DNA of 64,000 bases from Rothia amarae (GTDB taxonomy: Bacteria > Actinomycetota > Actinomycetes > Actinomycetales > Micrococcaceae), in the NCBI RefSeq assembly GCF_014705945.2, contig NZ_CP061538.1:744001-808000 (forward strand), written 5' to 3'. The translations under genes were made by a program, and so were the position numbers. This document shows, in pieces, positions 47,200 to 57,036 of the stretch (its first letter is position 1; every line of letters starts with the position of its first letter). The notes under the pieces are model-generated. The model was not told where the DNA came from. It saw only the letters and a program-made list of their open reading frames with translations, and made no database searches.

Positions 47200-48327
47200 G
47201 TGAGCTTTGGTCTTGAACTGCCCGATTATCCCTGGGACCGCATGGCCCCCTATAAAGCGAAGGCTGAAAAACACCCTGATGGATTAGTCAATCTGTCCAT
47301 TGGCACGCCGGTAGATCCCACCCCTGAAACGATTGGTAAAGCATTAGCTGCTGCAACTGATGCTCATGGCTATCCCACGACACACGGCACTGTAGAAGTT
47401 CGTCAGGCAATTGTGAATTGGTTTGCTCGACGACGCAACGTGCCCGGTCTTTCGGTAGAGCAGGTCATGCCTACGGTAGGTTCCAAAGAACTGGTGGCAT
47501 GGTTGCCTTTCCTATTGGGGCTGGGGGAGGGCGACGTCGTCATGCGACCGACCGTTGCCTACCCTACCTACGATATTGGTGCTCAGCTGGCAGGGGCAGA
47601 CCATGTAGCGGCGGACCATCTGGAAGATTTAGATGAAGAAACCCGTTCGCGAGTAAAACTCATCTGGGTCAATTCACCGGCAAACCCCACCGGTATTGTG
47701 CGCCATAACAAGGACCTCAAAAATCTAGTGGACCAAGCGCGAGCACTGGGCGCAGTAGTGGCATCGGATGAATGCTATGCCGAGCTAGGCTGGGGCGAAT
47801 GGGATGTGCAACAGGGCGGTAAGCCTGTGCCTTCCATCCTTGACCCGGAAATCAGTGGCGGAACTCAGGATCTCCTGTTCAGTGTTTATTCGCTCTCCAA
47901 ACAGTCTAATTTGGCAGGCTATCGAGCGGCTTTCATCGCGGGCGATCCCGCGATTATGCCTAATCTGATTAATTCTCGTAAGCACGCGGGAATGATTGTT
48001 CCTGCACCCATCCAAGCGGCAATGGTAGCAGCACTTTCTGACGATACGCACGTCCAGGGGCAGAAGGATCGCTACCGACGACGTCGCGAACTTCTCCTAC
48101 CTGCAGTGGAGAAATTTGGTCTAAAAGTTGAGTACTCAGAAGCGGGGCTTTACCTCTGGGCGACGGCGGGAGAGGACACCTGGCGCACCGTTGACCGTTT
48201 CGCAGAAAAGGGCATATTGATTGGCCCCGGCGTGTTCTACGGCGAGCAAGGCGAAGGGTTCGTACGTATTGCGCTCACTGGAAGTGATGCAGATATCACC
48301 GCCGCAGCACAGCGTTTGAGTAAATAA
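47200..48327 (+). CDS. dapC: Succinyldiaminopimelate transaminase
   Basis: 375 residues from a GTG. A PLP aminotransferase of fold type I, class I/II. It makes N-succinyl-LL-diaminopimelate in lysine and peptidoglycan synthesis. The N-terminal LPDYPWDRMAPYKAKAEKHP and NLSIGTPVDPTP are typical of actinobacterial DapC. WVNSPANPTG binds the cofactor; the Schiff-base lysine is in YSLSKQSNLAGYRAAF. dapD and dapE follow 3-4 kb downstream. Assignment as DapC rather than another aminotransferase is by resemblance and context. Confidence 0.9.
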   Translation: MSFGLELPDYPWDRMAPYKAKAEKHPDGLVNLSIGTPVDPTPETIGKALAAATDAHGYPTTHGTVEVRQAIVNWFARRRNVPGLSVEQVMPTVGSKELVAWLPFLLGLGEGDVVMRPTVAYPTYDIGAQLAGADHVAADHLEDLDEETRSRVKLIWVNSPANPTGIVRHNKDLKNLVDQARALGAVVASDECYAELGWGEWDVQQGGKPVPSILDPEISGGTQDLLFSVYSLSKQSNLAGYRAAFIAGDPAIMPNLINSRKHAGMIVPAPIQAAMVAALSDDTHVQGQKDRYRRRRELLLPAVEKFGLKVEYSEAGLYLWATAGEDTWRTVDRFAEKGILIGPGVFYGEQGEGFVRIALTGSDADITAAAQRLSK

Positions 48328-48427
48328 TCGCTTCATATTGGGTCAAACAGCGTGAAATCATGTCAGAAACACTTTATCGATGTGACCGTGGACATGAATC
48401 CGAGTAACCTATAATCAAGATCATTTG

Positions 48428-48494
48428 TTTGCTCCGCCTATTGCATATCTTGCACCAACCCCGGTGGCGCGCTCAACGCAGTAAGCGGAGCAAA
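48428..48494 (+). promoter_or_regulatory. Long hairpin in the gltA upstream region
   Basis: TTTGCTCCGCCTATTGC (48428-48444) pairs with 48478-48494 (15 Watson-Crick pairs, one G-T, one mismatch), with a 33-base GC-rich loop that holds CCCCGG. A further TTTGCTCC occurs at 48497-48504. It sits 31 bases before the gltA start and could be an attenuator or a protein-binding inverted repeat. Confidence 0.5.
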
Positions 48495-48525
48495 TATTTG
48501 CTCCAACACACGGAGGAAAATTTTT

Positions 48526-49812
48526 ATGACTAACGCCAAAGACGCTGAACTCTCCTACGGAGAGAAAAAACTTACCCTTGAGCACATTGACTCAACGGAA
48601 GGCAACGGTGCGTTTAACGCCGCCGGTTTGCTCAAAGAAACCGGGCGCGTTGCCTACGACCCCGGGTTCATGAACACCGCCAACGCAAAATCAGCAATCA
48701 CCTACATCGACGGCGATGAAGGTATTCTGCGCTACCGCGGTTACCCCATCGACGAACTGGCAGAGAAATCAAACTTTGTTGAAACCGCATATCTGCTGAT
48801 TTACGGAAACCTTCCCTCTGCATCAGAGTACGAAGAATTTGAAACCATGATTCGTCGCCATACTATGGTGCACGAGGATTTCAAGACCTTCTTCGATGGT
48901 TTCCCCCGCGACGCGCACCCCATGGCCGTGCTGGCTGCATCAGTCTCTGCCATGTCGACCTTCTATTCTGACTCGCTGGATCCTTTTGATGACCGCCAGG
49001 TAGAAATCTCCACTTTCCGCTTGCTCTCCAAGGTACCCACCCTTGCCGCTTATGCCTTCAAGAAGTCTAAGGGCGAGCCGTTCATGTACCCCCAGAACAA
49101 GCTTAACTATGCAGAGAATCTGTTGCAGATGTGCTTCGGTTTCCCCACCGAGGAATACGAAGTTGACCCTGTGATGGCGAAGGCACTCGATACCCTCTTG
49201 CTTCTGCACGCTGATCACGAGCAGAACTGCTCGGCATCCACCGTACGCTTGGTGGGTTCGGCTCACGCCAACATCTTCACTTCAATCTCAGCGGGCATTA
49301 ACGCCCTCTATGGCCCCCTACACGGTGGTGCCAACGAAGCTGTTCTGAACATGCTCCGTAAGATTCAGGCTGAAGGAATTGAGCCTGAGCAGTTTATGGA
49401 AAAGGTCAAGAACAAAGAAGACGGCATCCGCCTCATGGGCTTTGGCCACCGCGTCTACAAGAACTACGATCCGCGCGCTCGCATCATTAAGAAGACCGCT
49501 GACGAGGTTCTGGAACAGATGGGTAGCAATAACGAGCTACTCGACATCGCGCGCCGCCTTGAAGAAAAGGCTTTGGCGGATGATTACTTCATCGAGCGTA
49601 AGCTGTACCCCAACGTGGACTTCTATACCGGCATGATCTACAAGGCGATGGGCTTCCCTGAAGAAATGTTCACTGTTCTCTTCGCCCTGGGGCGAATGCC
49701 CGGCTGGATTGCTCAGTGGCGCGAAATGATTCAGGACCCTGAAACCAAGATTGGACGCCCCCGACAGGTTTACATTGGTGAAGGACTGCGCCACTACCCG
49801 GGTGCTAAATAG
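48526..49812 (+). CDS. gltA: Citrate synthase
   Basis: 428 residues, the type II (NADH-type length) citrate synthase. It condenses oxaloacetate and acetyl-CoA at the entry of the TCA cycle. Active-site residues are in HADHEQNCSASTVRLVGSAH, GFGHRVYKNYDPRA and the aspartate in NVDFYTGMIYKAMGFP; GPLHGGANEAVL is also clear. The ribosome binding site CGGAGG lies 10 bases before the ATG. The upstream hairpin may control it. With icd it forms the early TCA block in this window. Confidence 0.97.
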   Translation: MTNAKDAELSYGEKKLTLEHIDSTEGNGAFNAAGLLKETGRVAYDPGFMNTANAKSAITYIDGDEGILRYRGYPIDELAEKSNFVETAYLLIYGNLPSASEYEEFETMIRRHTMVHEDFKTFFDGFPRDAHPMAVLAASVSAMSTFYSDSLDPFDDRQVEISTFRLLSKVPTLAAYAFKKSKGEPFMYPQNKLNYAENLLQMCFGFPTEEYEVDPVMAKALDTLLLLHADHEQNCSASTVRLVGSAHANIFTSISAGINALYGPLHGGANEAVLNMLRKIQAEGIEPEQFMEKVKNKEDGIRLMGFGHRVYKNYDPRARIIKKTADEVLEQMGSNNELLDIARRLEEKALADDYFIERKLYPNVDFYTGMIYKAMGFPEEMFTVLFALGRMPGWIAQWREMIQDPETKIGRPRQVYIGEGLRHYPGAK

Positions 49813-49827
49813 CCTTCAAAACGAATA

Positions 49828-49896
49828 AAAAAGTACACTTTTAGCTCATCAATACAAGCGTTAGCTTGTACGGATAGAGCTAAAAGTGTACTTTTT
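49828..49896. terminator. Bidirectional terminator between gltA and galE
   Basis: A 20-bp outer stem (about 49828-49848 with 49877-49896, core AAGTACACTTTTAGCTC) encloses a second small hairpin TACAAGC-GTTA-GCTTGTA (49853-49870). It lies between convergent genes. Confidence 0.9.
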
Positions 49897-49914
49897 GTTT
49901 GGCTCTAAAAACCT

Positions 49915-50928
49915 TTAGGCTTCGTAACCGTTGGGGTTGCTCTTCTGCCAGTTCCAGTGATCGCGAACCATGGTCTTGATGTCACGCTGTGCGGACCAGC
50001 CCAAATCTGCCAGAGCAGAAGAAGGATCAGCGTAGGAAACTGCGACGTCGCCGGGGCGGCGCTCCACAATTTTATAGGGGAGCTCCTTGCCACAGGCTTC
50101 TTCGAAAGCGTGCAGAACTTCTAGAACCGAGTAACCGTTGCCGGTACCCAGGTTCCAGGTGTGCAAGCCACCGTTCTTCGCGATGAAATCCAAAGCTTTC
50201 AGATGGCCATCTGCAAGATCAACTACGTGAATGTAGTCACGGACGCCGGTGCCGTCTACCGTGGGGTAATCGTTGCCGAAGACACTGAGGAACTCGCGAC
50301 GTCCTACAGCAACCTGAGCGATGAATGGCACAAGGTTGTTAGGAATACCCGAGGGGTCCTCGCCAATACGACCTGATTCGTGTGCGCCCACGGGGTTGAA
50401 GTAGCGCAGAAGCGCGATATTCCACGAGGAATCTGAAGCGCCTAGGTCACGCAAGATGTCTTCAATGTGCTCTTTGGTGCGACCGTAGCAGGACTGCGCG
50501 TCCATGTTAATCTTCTCGGTCAAAGGCATCTCTTCAGGCTCGCCGTATACGGTTGCCGAGGATGAGAATACGATGGACTTGCAATCAGCGGCTTCCATCG
50601 CTGCCAGCAGGTTCAGAGTACCGGTGACGTTCGTGCGGTAGTACCACAGTGGCATGGACGCGGATTCGCCGACAGCTTTCAGACCCGCGAAGTGGATTAC
50701 CGCTTCGGGCTTCTCTTCAACAAAGAGATCTTTCATGCCTTCCGCATCGAGCAAATCAACCTTGTGGAACTTTGCCTCTTTACCAGTAAGCTCTGCGACT
50801 CGGTGGAGCGATTCCTCAGAAGAGTTAGCAAGGTTGTCCATGACAACAACTTCATGCCCTGCATTGAGCAACTCTAAAACGGTGTGTGAACCAATGTATC
50901 CGGCACCGCCGGTAACCATAATCTTCAT
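49915..50928 (-). CDS. galE: UDP-glucose 4-epimerase
   Basis: 337 residues. A short-chain dehydrogenase/reductase-type enzyme that interconverts UDP-glucose and UDP-galactose for galactose use and cell-surface sugars. NAD binding is by VTGGAGYIGSHTVLELL. The catalytic serine/threonine and tyrosine are in SSSATVYGEPEEMPLTE and SCYGRTKEHIED (YxxxK). DGTGVRDYIHVVDLADGHL and the C-terminal DLGWSAQRDIKTMVRDHWNW are typical. GGGAGAAAT precedes the ATG. It is convergent with gltA and downstream of dapD on the same strand. Confidence 0.96.
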   Translation of the reverse strand: MKIMVTGGAGYIGSHTVLELLNAGHEVVVMDNLANSSEESLHRVAELTGKEAKFHKVDLLDAEGMKDLFVEEKPEAVIHFAGLKAVGESASMPLWYYRTNVTGTLNLLAAMEAADCKSIVFSSSATVYGEPEEMPLTEKINMDAQSCYGRTKEHIEDILRDLGASDSSWNIALLRYFNPVGAHESGRIGEDPSGIPNNLVPFIAQVAVGRREFLSVFGNDYPTVDGTGVRDYIHVVDLADGHLKALDFIAKNGGLHTWNLGTGNGYSVLEVLHAFEEACGKELPYKIVERRPGDVAVSYADPSSALADLGWSAQRDIKTMVRDHWNWQKSNPNGYEA

Positions 50929-51026
50929 ATTTCTCCCTTAAATGGTTTTGAGAACCACTTTACCGGGTCAATCCACCACAAATCATCAGCGGCTCAACCC
51001 AGAAAGTCCTACAAACTGTTTCCTGA

Positions 51027-51983
51027 TTAGTTGGCGTGCAGAGCGTCGTTCAGTTCCACCGTGTTGTTGGCGCGGGGGAGAGCTTCAACCCGACCGGATT
51101 CTGAATTGCGACGGAACAGAAGATTTGAGACACCTGAAAGAGTGCGAGCCTTGACTACCCGAGGTTCTTGCCCCTCCTGTAAAACGCTAACGCGGGTGCC
51201 AGCGGTGATATACAAACCGGCTTCGACCACGCAGTCGTCACCAATAGCGATTCCGACGCCGGCTTCAGCGCCGATGAGGGAACGTTCACCAATAGAAACT
51301 CGTTCTGTACCGCCACCGGACAGCGTGCCCATAGTGGATGCGCCACCGCCGACGTCAGAGCCATCGCCCACGATAACGCCCTGGGAAATGCGCCCCTCCA
51401 CCATAGAGGTGCCGCGGGTTCCCGCATTGAAATTGACGAAGCCCTCGTGCATCACGGTGGTGCCCGACGCCAGGTGGGCACCCAAGCGCACGCGGTCGGC
51501 GTCGCCAATTCGCACCCCGCCAGGAACAACGTAATCAATCATGCGGGGAAATTTGTCCACGTGTGAAATAGAAACGTGACCACGCTTGCGGAGCCCTGGA
51601 AGTAGAGCGTTGATCTCAGAGGCAAGAACCGGGCCATAGTTAGTCCAGGCAACATTGGTGAGCTTGCCAAAAAGACCGTCCAGGTTAAGAGTGTTTGGCT
51701 CTACCAAACACCAGGAAAGGAGATGCAGGCGTAGGTAGGCATCCGAGGAATCTTCAGGGGCAGCATTCAAATCAATAGTCTTCGAAACAACCTCGGTGCG
51801 GATATTGCGATCTGCTTCTTCACCCACTAGCTCTTCAAGTTGAGCGCGAGCAGATTCATCAGCTTTCGCGCCCAAGACAGGGTTGGGAAACCAAGTATCC
51901 AGTACGGTTCCAGCATTCTCGCCGGAGGCAACTACTGTAGCAAGCCCCAAGCCAGAGGCGGAACGTGAATTATTTTCAGTCAT
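51027..51983 (-). CDS. dapD: Tetrahydrodipicolinate N-succinyltransferase, actinobacterial type
   Basis: 318 residues, the length of the actinobacterial DapD class. It transfers succinyl from succinyl-CoA to tetrahydrodipicolinate. A left-handed beta-helix of hexapeptide repeats runs from about residue 170 ([60 protein letters not shown]). The N-terminal region is the family-specific part. It is divergent from dapE with under 100 bases between starts, which allows shared control. Confidence 0.95.
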   Translation of the reverse strand: MTENNSRSASGLGLATVVASGENAGTVLDTWFPNPVLGAKADESARAQLEELVGEEADRNIRTEVVSKTIDLNAAPEDSSDAYLRLHLLSWCLVEPNTLNLDGLFGKLTNVAWTNYGPVLASEINALLPGLRKRGHVSISHVDKFPRMIDYVVPGGVRIGDADRVRLGAHLASGTTVMHEGFVNFNAGTRGTSMVEGRISQGVIVGDGSDVGGGASTMGTLSGGGTERVSIGERSLIGAEAGVGIAIGDDCVVEAGLYITAGTRVSVLQEGQEPRVVKARTLSGVSNLLFRRNSESGRVEALPRANNTVELNDALHAN

Positions 51984-52080
51984 AGAACCAGCTTAAGGGG
52001 AAGCTCAAATTCGTGCACTCCCTTCGCATGATGTGAGACTAAACAATGGCGAAGAAACCAAAAACTGTAAAGTATTTTCT

Positions 52081-53220
52081 ATGAGCCTCAAAGAATACAC
52101 TGCTGAACAATTCAAAAAATTCGGGCCTGCGGAGCTTGATATCCATCAGGACGTCGCGCAGCTGACCGCTGATCTTCTCGATATTTACTCCGTTTCGGGC
52201 GAAGAAAAACGGCTGGCAGACGCCGTCGAAAATGCGCTGACCAACCTGGAAAACTTGGAGATTACCCGCGATGGCGATTCCATTATCGCTCGTACTGATT
52301 TCGGCAAAGATAAACGCGTGGTACTTGCCGGACATCTCGACACCGTGCCGCTGCCTGCTGTAGAAGGTTCTGAAGGTACCGTTCCTTCAGTATGGAAAGA
52401 AGAAGCAGGGGAGCGAGTTCTCTTTGGGCGCGGAGCTACCGATATGAAAGGCGGGGTGGCGGTTCAACTAGCCTTAGCAGCCCACCTGACTGATTCTGCC
52501 TATGACATCACCTACGTATTCTACGACCATGAAGAAGTGTCTTCGGAACTATCTGGGCTAGGTAGGCTCATGCGCAACCATGCAGAGAAGCTCACTGACG
52601 CGGATTTCGCCGTCCTGCTAGAACCTACAGACGGCACCATCGAGGGTGGGTGCAACGGCACCATGCGTTTTTGGATTCATACCCAGGGCTTACGGGCGCA
52701 CTCTGGCAGGGCTTGGAAAGGTAAGAACGCGATTCATCAGTTGGCTGATATTCTGACTCGCCTTTCCAACTATGAGCCGCAGACCTACGACGTCGAAGGG
52801 CTCGCCTTCCGCGAGGGACTGAGCGCAGTAGAAATCTCAGGTGGGGTAGCAGGAAACGTGATTCCCGACGAGGCATCCGTCCATATCAATTACCGGTTCG
52901 CACCCAACAAAACGTTAGATGAGGCGATTGCACACGTTGAAGAAGTATTCGCAGGGTATGAGCTCGATTTTGTAGATCAGTCCTCTGCTGCCCGCCCGGG
53001 GCTGGACGCACCGATGAGCCGGTCGCTCATTGAATCGGTGGGGCAAGAGCCCAAACCTAAATACGGGTGGACGGACGTGGCGCGCTTCTCAGAAATTGGT
53101 ATCTCTGCGGTTAACTTCGGCCCCGGAGATGCCCTTTTAGCCCACTCCGATAATGAACATGTGAAAGCTTCAGATATTCAGCGAACCTATGAGCAGTTGA
53201 AAAACTGGCTCACCGCCTAG
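52081..53220 (+). CDS. dapE: Succinyl-diaminopimelate desuccinylase
   Basis: 379 residues from the ATG at 52081 (MSLKEYTAEQF). A GTG at 52033 would add 16 atypical residues. No clear ribosome binding site is present; TGTAAAGTAT upstream resembles a -10 box, so a leaderless message is possible. An M20 zinc hydrolase that frees LL-diaminopimelate. Metal ligands are in LAGHLDTVPLP, GRGATDMKGGVAVQ and FYDHEEVSSE. The C-terminal histidine is in ALLAHSDNEHV. It completes the succinylase branch with dapC and dapD. Confidence 0.94.
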   Translation: MSLKEYTAEQFKKFGPAELDIHQDVAQLTADLLDIYSVSGEEKRLADAVENALTNLENLEITRDGDSIIARTDFGKDKRVVLAGHLDTVPLPAVEGSEGTVPSVWKEEAGERVLFGRGATDMKGGVAVQLALAAHLTDSAYDITYVFYDHEEVSSELSGLGRLMRNHAEKLTDADFAVLLEPTDGTIEGGCNGTMRFWIHTQGLRAHSGRAWKGKNAIHQLADILTRLSNYEPQTYDVEGLAFREGLSAVEISGGVAGNVIPDEASVHINYRFAPNKTLDEAIAHVEEVFAGYELDFVDQSSAARPGLDAPMSRSLIESVGQEPKPKYGWTDVARFSEIGISAVNFGPGDALLAHSDNEHVKASDIQRTYEQLKNWLTA

Positions 53221-53230
53221 ACTCCTTACA

Positions 53231-53268
53231 AAGATGCCCCGTGCAGAGAAATCTGCACGGGGCATCTT
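53231..53268. terminator. Terminator between dapE and gluD
   Basis: A perfect 17-bp stem (53231-53247 with 53252-53268) with loop GAAA lies between the convergent dapE and gluD. Confidence 0.93.
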
Positions 53269-53291
53269 GGTGAGGAAAAGTCCCTACTTAT

Positions 53292-54194
53292 TTAGTTTTT
53301 AGGCAACTTGAATATCGCAATGGTTGCGGGATTCGGGTTGTCGATTTCGCCGGGGATGCCGTCTGCCTTCTTCACACCGGTTGAGGAGCGTGAGGAGAGG
53401 AATCCCGAGAGCCAAGTGGCGAGCATCGTTAGCGCAAAGTTGATAACGATGAACATGACCGCTGCCAGCACGAGGGTCTGCAAAATGTTACCTTCACCGG
53501 AACCAAAGCGGCGGGCAGAGGCCAGCAGCTCGGGGTAGGAGATGATGTAACCCAAAGCGGTATCCTTCAGAATCACCACGAACTGGCTGACCAATGAAGG
53601 AAGCATGGTCACCATTGCCTGAGGCATCAGGATAGATCGTAGAACCTTGCCAGGGGTCAAACCGATAGCAAGACCTGCCTCACCCTGGCCCTTCGGTAGC
53701 TGCTTCACGCCAGAGCGCAAGAGCTCAGCAATCACTGAGCCGTTGTAGAGGGTTAGACCAATAACGACGGCGATGAACGGCAGCTGCTGGGGCGAGAAAA
53801 GCGCGAGCTTTCCCAAGAACAGCCAGAAGAAAATCATCATTATCAGCACTGGAACTGCTCGGAAGAATTCAACAACCACGGTGGCAAACCACAGAACGGG
53901 TGCTGAAGTCGACAGGCGCATGTAGCCAAATGCCATACCAAAAATCAGTGAGGTAATGACGGAAAGAAGTGCTGCTTTGAGGGTCGAAATCAGACCTGGG
54001 ATGAAGTAATACTCCCAAGCGCGGGCTGTGAAAAGCGCCGTCCATTTTTCAGCCTCTAGCTGGCCCTGGCGGTGCATAATAACCAAGACGTAAGCGATGA
54101 ATGCCAAGAAAAGAATCAGGGCAATCACATTGAAAATACGTGTGAGGGCGCGGCCTCGGGGGCCGGGCGCGTCAAAAAGTACAGACGAACTCAT
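53292..54194 (-). CDS. gluD: Glutamate ABC transporter permease GluD
   Basis: 300 residues. A polar-amino-acid ABC permease (HisM/GlnP type) with five or six membrane helices. The EAA loop that contacts the ATPase is visible as GQGEAGLAIGLTPGKVLRSI. It follows gluC with a 4-base ATGA overlap, which points to translational coupling. The gluABCD order and sizes match the glutamate system known from Corynebacterium glutamicum; glutamate as substrate is inferred from that. Confidence 0.9.
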   Translation of the reverse strand: MSSSVLFDAPGPRGRALTRIFNVIALILFLAFIAYVLVIMHRQGQLEAEKWTALFTARAWEYYFIPGLISTLKAALLSVITSLIFGMAFGYMRLSTSAPVLWFATVVVEFFRAVPVLIMMIFFWLFLGKLALFSPQQLPFIAVVIGLTLYNGSVIAELLRSGVKQLPKGQGEAGLAIGLTPGKVLRSILMPQAMVTMLPSLVSQFVVILKDTALGYIISYPELLASARRFGSGEGNILQTLVLAAVMFIVINFALTMLATWLSGFLSSRSSTGVKKADGIPGEIDNPNPATIAIFKLPKN

Positions 54195-54886
54195 CGTTTC
54201 ACCGCCAATTTACGAGATGCCCAGGTGGTCAGAATACCAATGGGCACGACAATGACGACGAAACCCATGGCGAAAATCAAGAAGATGACGAAGATGAGAT
54301 CCGAGTTGAACTCGATCATTGATTTCATCATTCCCGATGCTTCAGCAACCGAAGCCACGGTAGCTACGGTGGTGTTCTTTGCCAGTGCGATCAGGGTGTT
54401 GCCCAAGGGGGTAATTGAACCACGAAGCGCCTGGGGGAAAATGATATGCCGTGCGGCAGGGAAGAACCCTAGTCCAATGGCACGAGCTGCTTCCGCCTGA
54501 CCAACCGGTACGGTATTGATACCCGAGCGGATTGCCTCACACACGAAAGCTGCGTGGTAGATTGCCAACACAATCACAGCGTAGATAAAGAAGTTTGCTT
54601 TGAAGTCAGATACCAGCTGAAGCTGGAACTGAGTCCACACGCCCAAAATTGCCATGGTCATCAAAATGGTCAGCGGGGTGTTGCGGAAAATATGCACGTA
54701 CGCGGTGCCAATAAACTGCAACGACGGCACCGGAGAAATGCGCATAAGCGCAAGAACCGAACCAATGATGAAAGAACCTATAGCTGCCCAGAAAGTGAGC
54801 TGAACATTCACCCAGAACGCGCCCAGCACGTTATAGGTATCAAAGAGCGTGGAGAGCTGTTCGCCGAATGACACGGGAGCCTCCAA
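54191..54886 (-). CDS. gluC: Glutamate ABC transporter permease GluC
   Basis: 231 residues, five membrane helices. The first helix region is FWVNVQLTFWAAIGSFIIGS; the EAA loop is VGQAEAARAIGLGFFPAARH. It pairs with GluD to form the heterodimeric membrane channel. It starts 18 bases after the gluB stop. Confidence 0.92.
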   Translation of the reverse strand: MEAPVSFGEQLSTLFDTYNVLGAFWVNVQLTFWAAIGSFIIGSVLALMRISPVPSLQFIGTAYVHIFRNTPLTILMTMAILGVWTQFQLQLVSDFKANFFIYAVIVLAIYHAAFVCEAIRSGINTVPVGQAEAARAIGLGFFPAARHIIFPQALRGSITPLGNTLIALAKNTTVATVASVAEASGMMKSMIEFNSDLIFVIFLIFAMGFVVIVVPIGILTTWASRKLAVKR

Positions 54887-54904
54887 TTCTAAAAGTATTG
54901 TTGT

Positions 54905-55765
54905 TTATTTTTTGTCTTCAGTGGGTTGAGCGCAGGTATCGCCAAGTTTGGGCGGGTTGAGCTCTTTGTTAAATTTGAACCCGGAGTCGCCGACGTTCTT
55001 TTCCAGTGCTTTTTCCCATTCGCCGGTTTCAACCATTTTGTTGATGGCGGAGTTAATGTCTTTGCACTTATCAGAACCCTTGGGCAGACCCACACCGTAT
55101 TTTTCGGTGGTGAAGGTATTGCCCACGAGCTTGAGCTCGCCTTTGTTCGCTTTGGTAGCGCCCAGACCGGCGAGGATGATGTCGTCGGTGGTCACTGCAT
55201 CAACCATGCCAGCGTTAAGAGCAACCACGCAGTCAGAGTAAGAATTCTGTTGGACGAGCTGCACGTTGGAGGCGAACTTGTCCTGAATCTTTTTGGCTGA
55301 GGTTGAGCCGGTGACAGAGCAGAGATCTTTGCCGTTGAGCGAATCGGGGCCGGTGATGTCGGTGTTGTCCTTCTGCACCAGCAAATCCTGACCGGCTACA
55401 AAGTAGGGGCCGGCAAAGTCGATGGTCTTCAAACGGGTATTGGAGATGGAATAGGTAGCAAAAATCATGTCTACCTGACCGTTTGAAAGCATGTTCTCAC
55501 GGTTAGCAGAAGGCGCTTCGACCCATTCAATTCGATCTTCAGAGTAACCGAGCTCGTTGGCTACATAGCGGGCGACGTCGGTGTCGAAACCGGTGTAATC
55601 CTTACCGTCCTGGTAGCCCAAACCTGGCTGATCGTACTTAATACCAATGCGGATTTTATCGCCCGCATCATCGGTAGAAGCACATCCTGAAAAAGCCAAG
55701 GTGGCTGTAGCTGCCAGAGCCATAGCTGCCAGGCTTTTCTTCTTCAGATTCTTCATCAGAGCCAT
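54905..55765 (-). CDS. gluB: Glutamate-binding lipoprotein GluB
   Basis: 286 residues from the ATG at 55765, which has AAGGAG just upstream; longer readings would overlap gluA. A lipoprotein signal ends in LAFSGCAST (lipobox, cysteine about residue 26). The mature part is a type II periplasmic-type binding protein: IGIKYDQPGLGYQDGKDYTG, FDTDVARYVANELGY, and DLLVQKDNTDITGPDSLNGK. It delivers glutamate to GluCD at the cell surface. The gene ends in K-rich sequence and is followed 18 bases later by gluC. Confidence 0.93.
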   Translation of the reverse strand: MALMKNLKKKSLAAMALAATATLAFSGCASTDDAGDKIRIGIKYDQPGLGYQDGKDYTGFDTDVARYVANELGYSEDRIEWVEAPSANRENMLSNGQVDMIFATYSISNTRLKTIDFAGPYFVAGQDLLVQKDNTDITGPDSLNGKDLCSVTGSTSAKKIQDKFASNVQLVQQNSYSDCVVALNAGMVDAVTTDDIILAGLGATKANKGELKLVGNTFTTEKYGVGLPKGSDKCKDINSAINKMVETGEWEKALEKNVGDSGFKFNKELNPPKLGDTCAQPTEDKK

Positions 55766-55775
55766 GTGATACTCC

Positions 55776-56516
55776 TTAGTGGTTGAGAATCTTGCCGAGG
55801 AAGTCCTTGGCGCGGTCTGACTTGGGGTTGGAGAAGAACTCATCGGGTGTAGCCTGCTCAACGATTTCGCCGTTGGCAAGGAAGACAATGCGGTCTGCTG
55901 CACGACGGGCGAAGCCCATTTCGTGGGTCACCACAATCATGGTCATGCCTTCGCGTGCCAGGTTGACCATGGTGTCCAGCACTTCATTGACCATTTCGGG
56001 GTCAAGCGCGGAGGTTGGTTCGTCAAAGAGCATGACCTTGGGGCGCATAGCGAGAGCGCGTGCAATAGCTACACGCTGTTGCTGACCGCCGGAGAGCTGC
56101 GCGGGCATTTTCTGAGCCTGGGAATCCACGCCCACTTTGCGGAGCAAAGCCATTGCTTCTTCTTCAGCTTCGGTTTTGGAAAGCCCGCGAACCTTGCGGG
56201 GTCCCAGCGTCACGTTGTCGAGAATGGACTTATGGGCAAAGAGATTGAATGACTGGAAAACCATTCCCACTTCGGCACGCAAATTTGCGAGTTCTTTGCC
56301 TTCTTCAGGGAGTATTTTGCCGTCAATGGAAATCGAACCGGAATCGATGGTTTCGAGACGGTTGATAGTGCGGCACAGAGTAGATTTACCGGAACCTGAG
56401 GGACCGAGCAGAATAATAACTTCGCCCTTGCCTACTTCCAGATTTATGTCCTTGAGTACATGCAGAGATCCGTAATGTTTGTTAACGGACTTCAGCTGAA
56501 CCAACGCTTCATTCAC
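55776..56516 (-). CDS. gluA: Glutamate ABC transporter ATP-binding protein GluA
   Basis: 246 residues. Walker [16 protein letters not shown]-loop [12 protein letters not shown], signature [16 protein letters not shown], Walker [15 protein letters not shown] and H-loop VTHEMGFAR are all intact. First gene of the operon gluA-gluB-gluC-gluD. GAGGAACCCTCGTG precedes the ATG. The region up to the next gene (56517-56715) should hold its promoter. Confidence 0.95.
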   Translation of the reverse strand: MNEALVQLKSVNKHYGSLHVLKDINLEVGKGEVIILLGPSGSGKSTLCRTINRLETIDSGSISIDGKILPEEGKELANLRAEVGMVFQSFNLFAHKSILDNVTLGPRKVRGLSKTEAEEEAMALLRKVGVDSQAQKMPAQLSGGQQQRVAIARALAMRPKVMLFDEPTSALDPEMVNEVLDTMVNLAREGMTMIVVTHEMGFARRAADRIVFLANGEIVEQATPDEFFSNPKSDRAKDFLGKILNH

Positions 56517-56715
56517 GAGGGTTCCTCCTGAGGGATGTGTGAGCCGTGCCCTGCATCGTTATTCGAAGATGGGCGCGGTGTGTGATAGGTACAAGGAACA
56601 CCTTACAGTGAACTGCGTTACCACTGTGTTACAGAACGCAAAGAAAATATTCATTTTCATGCAATATGGTGGTGAGGATATGACGGTAATGCAGAAAATG
56701 TGAGGGAATTGATCG

Positions 56716-57036
56716 GTGAATTATGTACTGGTTTTCATAACTTTTATAGTTCTGGCGCTAACGATGGTGAGTATTGCCCTCTTGGGTTCTGACCGGATTT
56801 TTCCTGCTCGAAATGTGTTGAATCATATATCGAATGATGGAATAGCTCCCGAGTCTGATCTTGAAATGCCTTTGGTTTTATCGTCGCGTCCTACAGTCGC
56901 TGAGGTAAAGAGGCAACGATTTTCGACGTCGTGGCGCGGGTACAATCCAGATGAGGTAGACCAGGCGCTGACGTTGCTGGCTGAGGAAAATACTCGTTTG
57001 CGAAGTCAGCTGGAAGAAAAACACCACCATGCTTAG
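56716..57036 (+). CDS. Membrane-anchored DivIVA-domain protein
   Basis: 106 residues from a GTG. An N-terminal helix (3-25) anchors the protein, and a linker follows. The C-terminal 45 residues carry a short DivIVA motif (RFSTSWRGYNPDEVDQALTL) and a coiled-coil ending LAEENTRLRSQLEEKHHHA. DivIVA proteins bind curved membrane and guide polar growth or septation in actinobacteria; this one is very short. It overlaps the next gene by 8 bases, so the two are coupled. TTGATCG upstream gives no clear ribosome binding site. Confidence 0.75.
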   Translation: MNYVLVFITFIVLALTMVSIALLGSDRIFPARNVLNHISNDGIAPESDLEMPLVLSSRPTVAEVKRQRFSTSWRGYNPDEVDQALTLLAEENTRLRSQLEEKHHHA

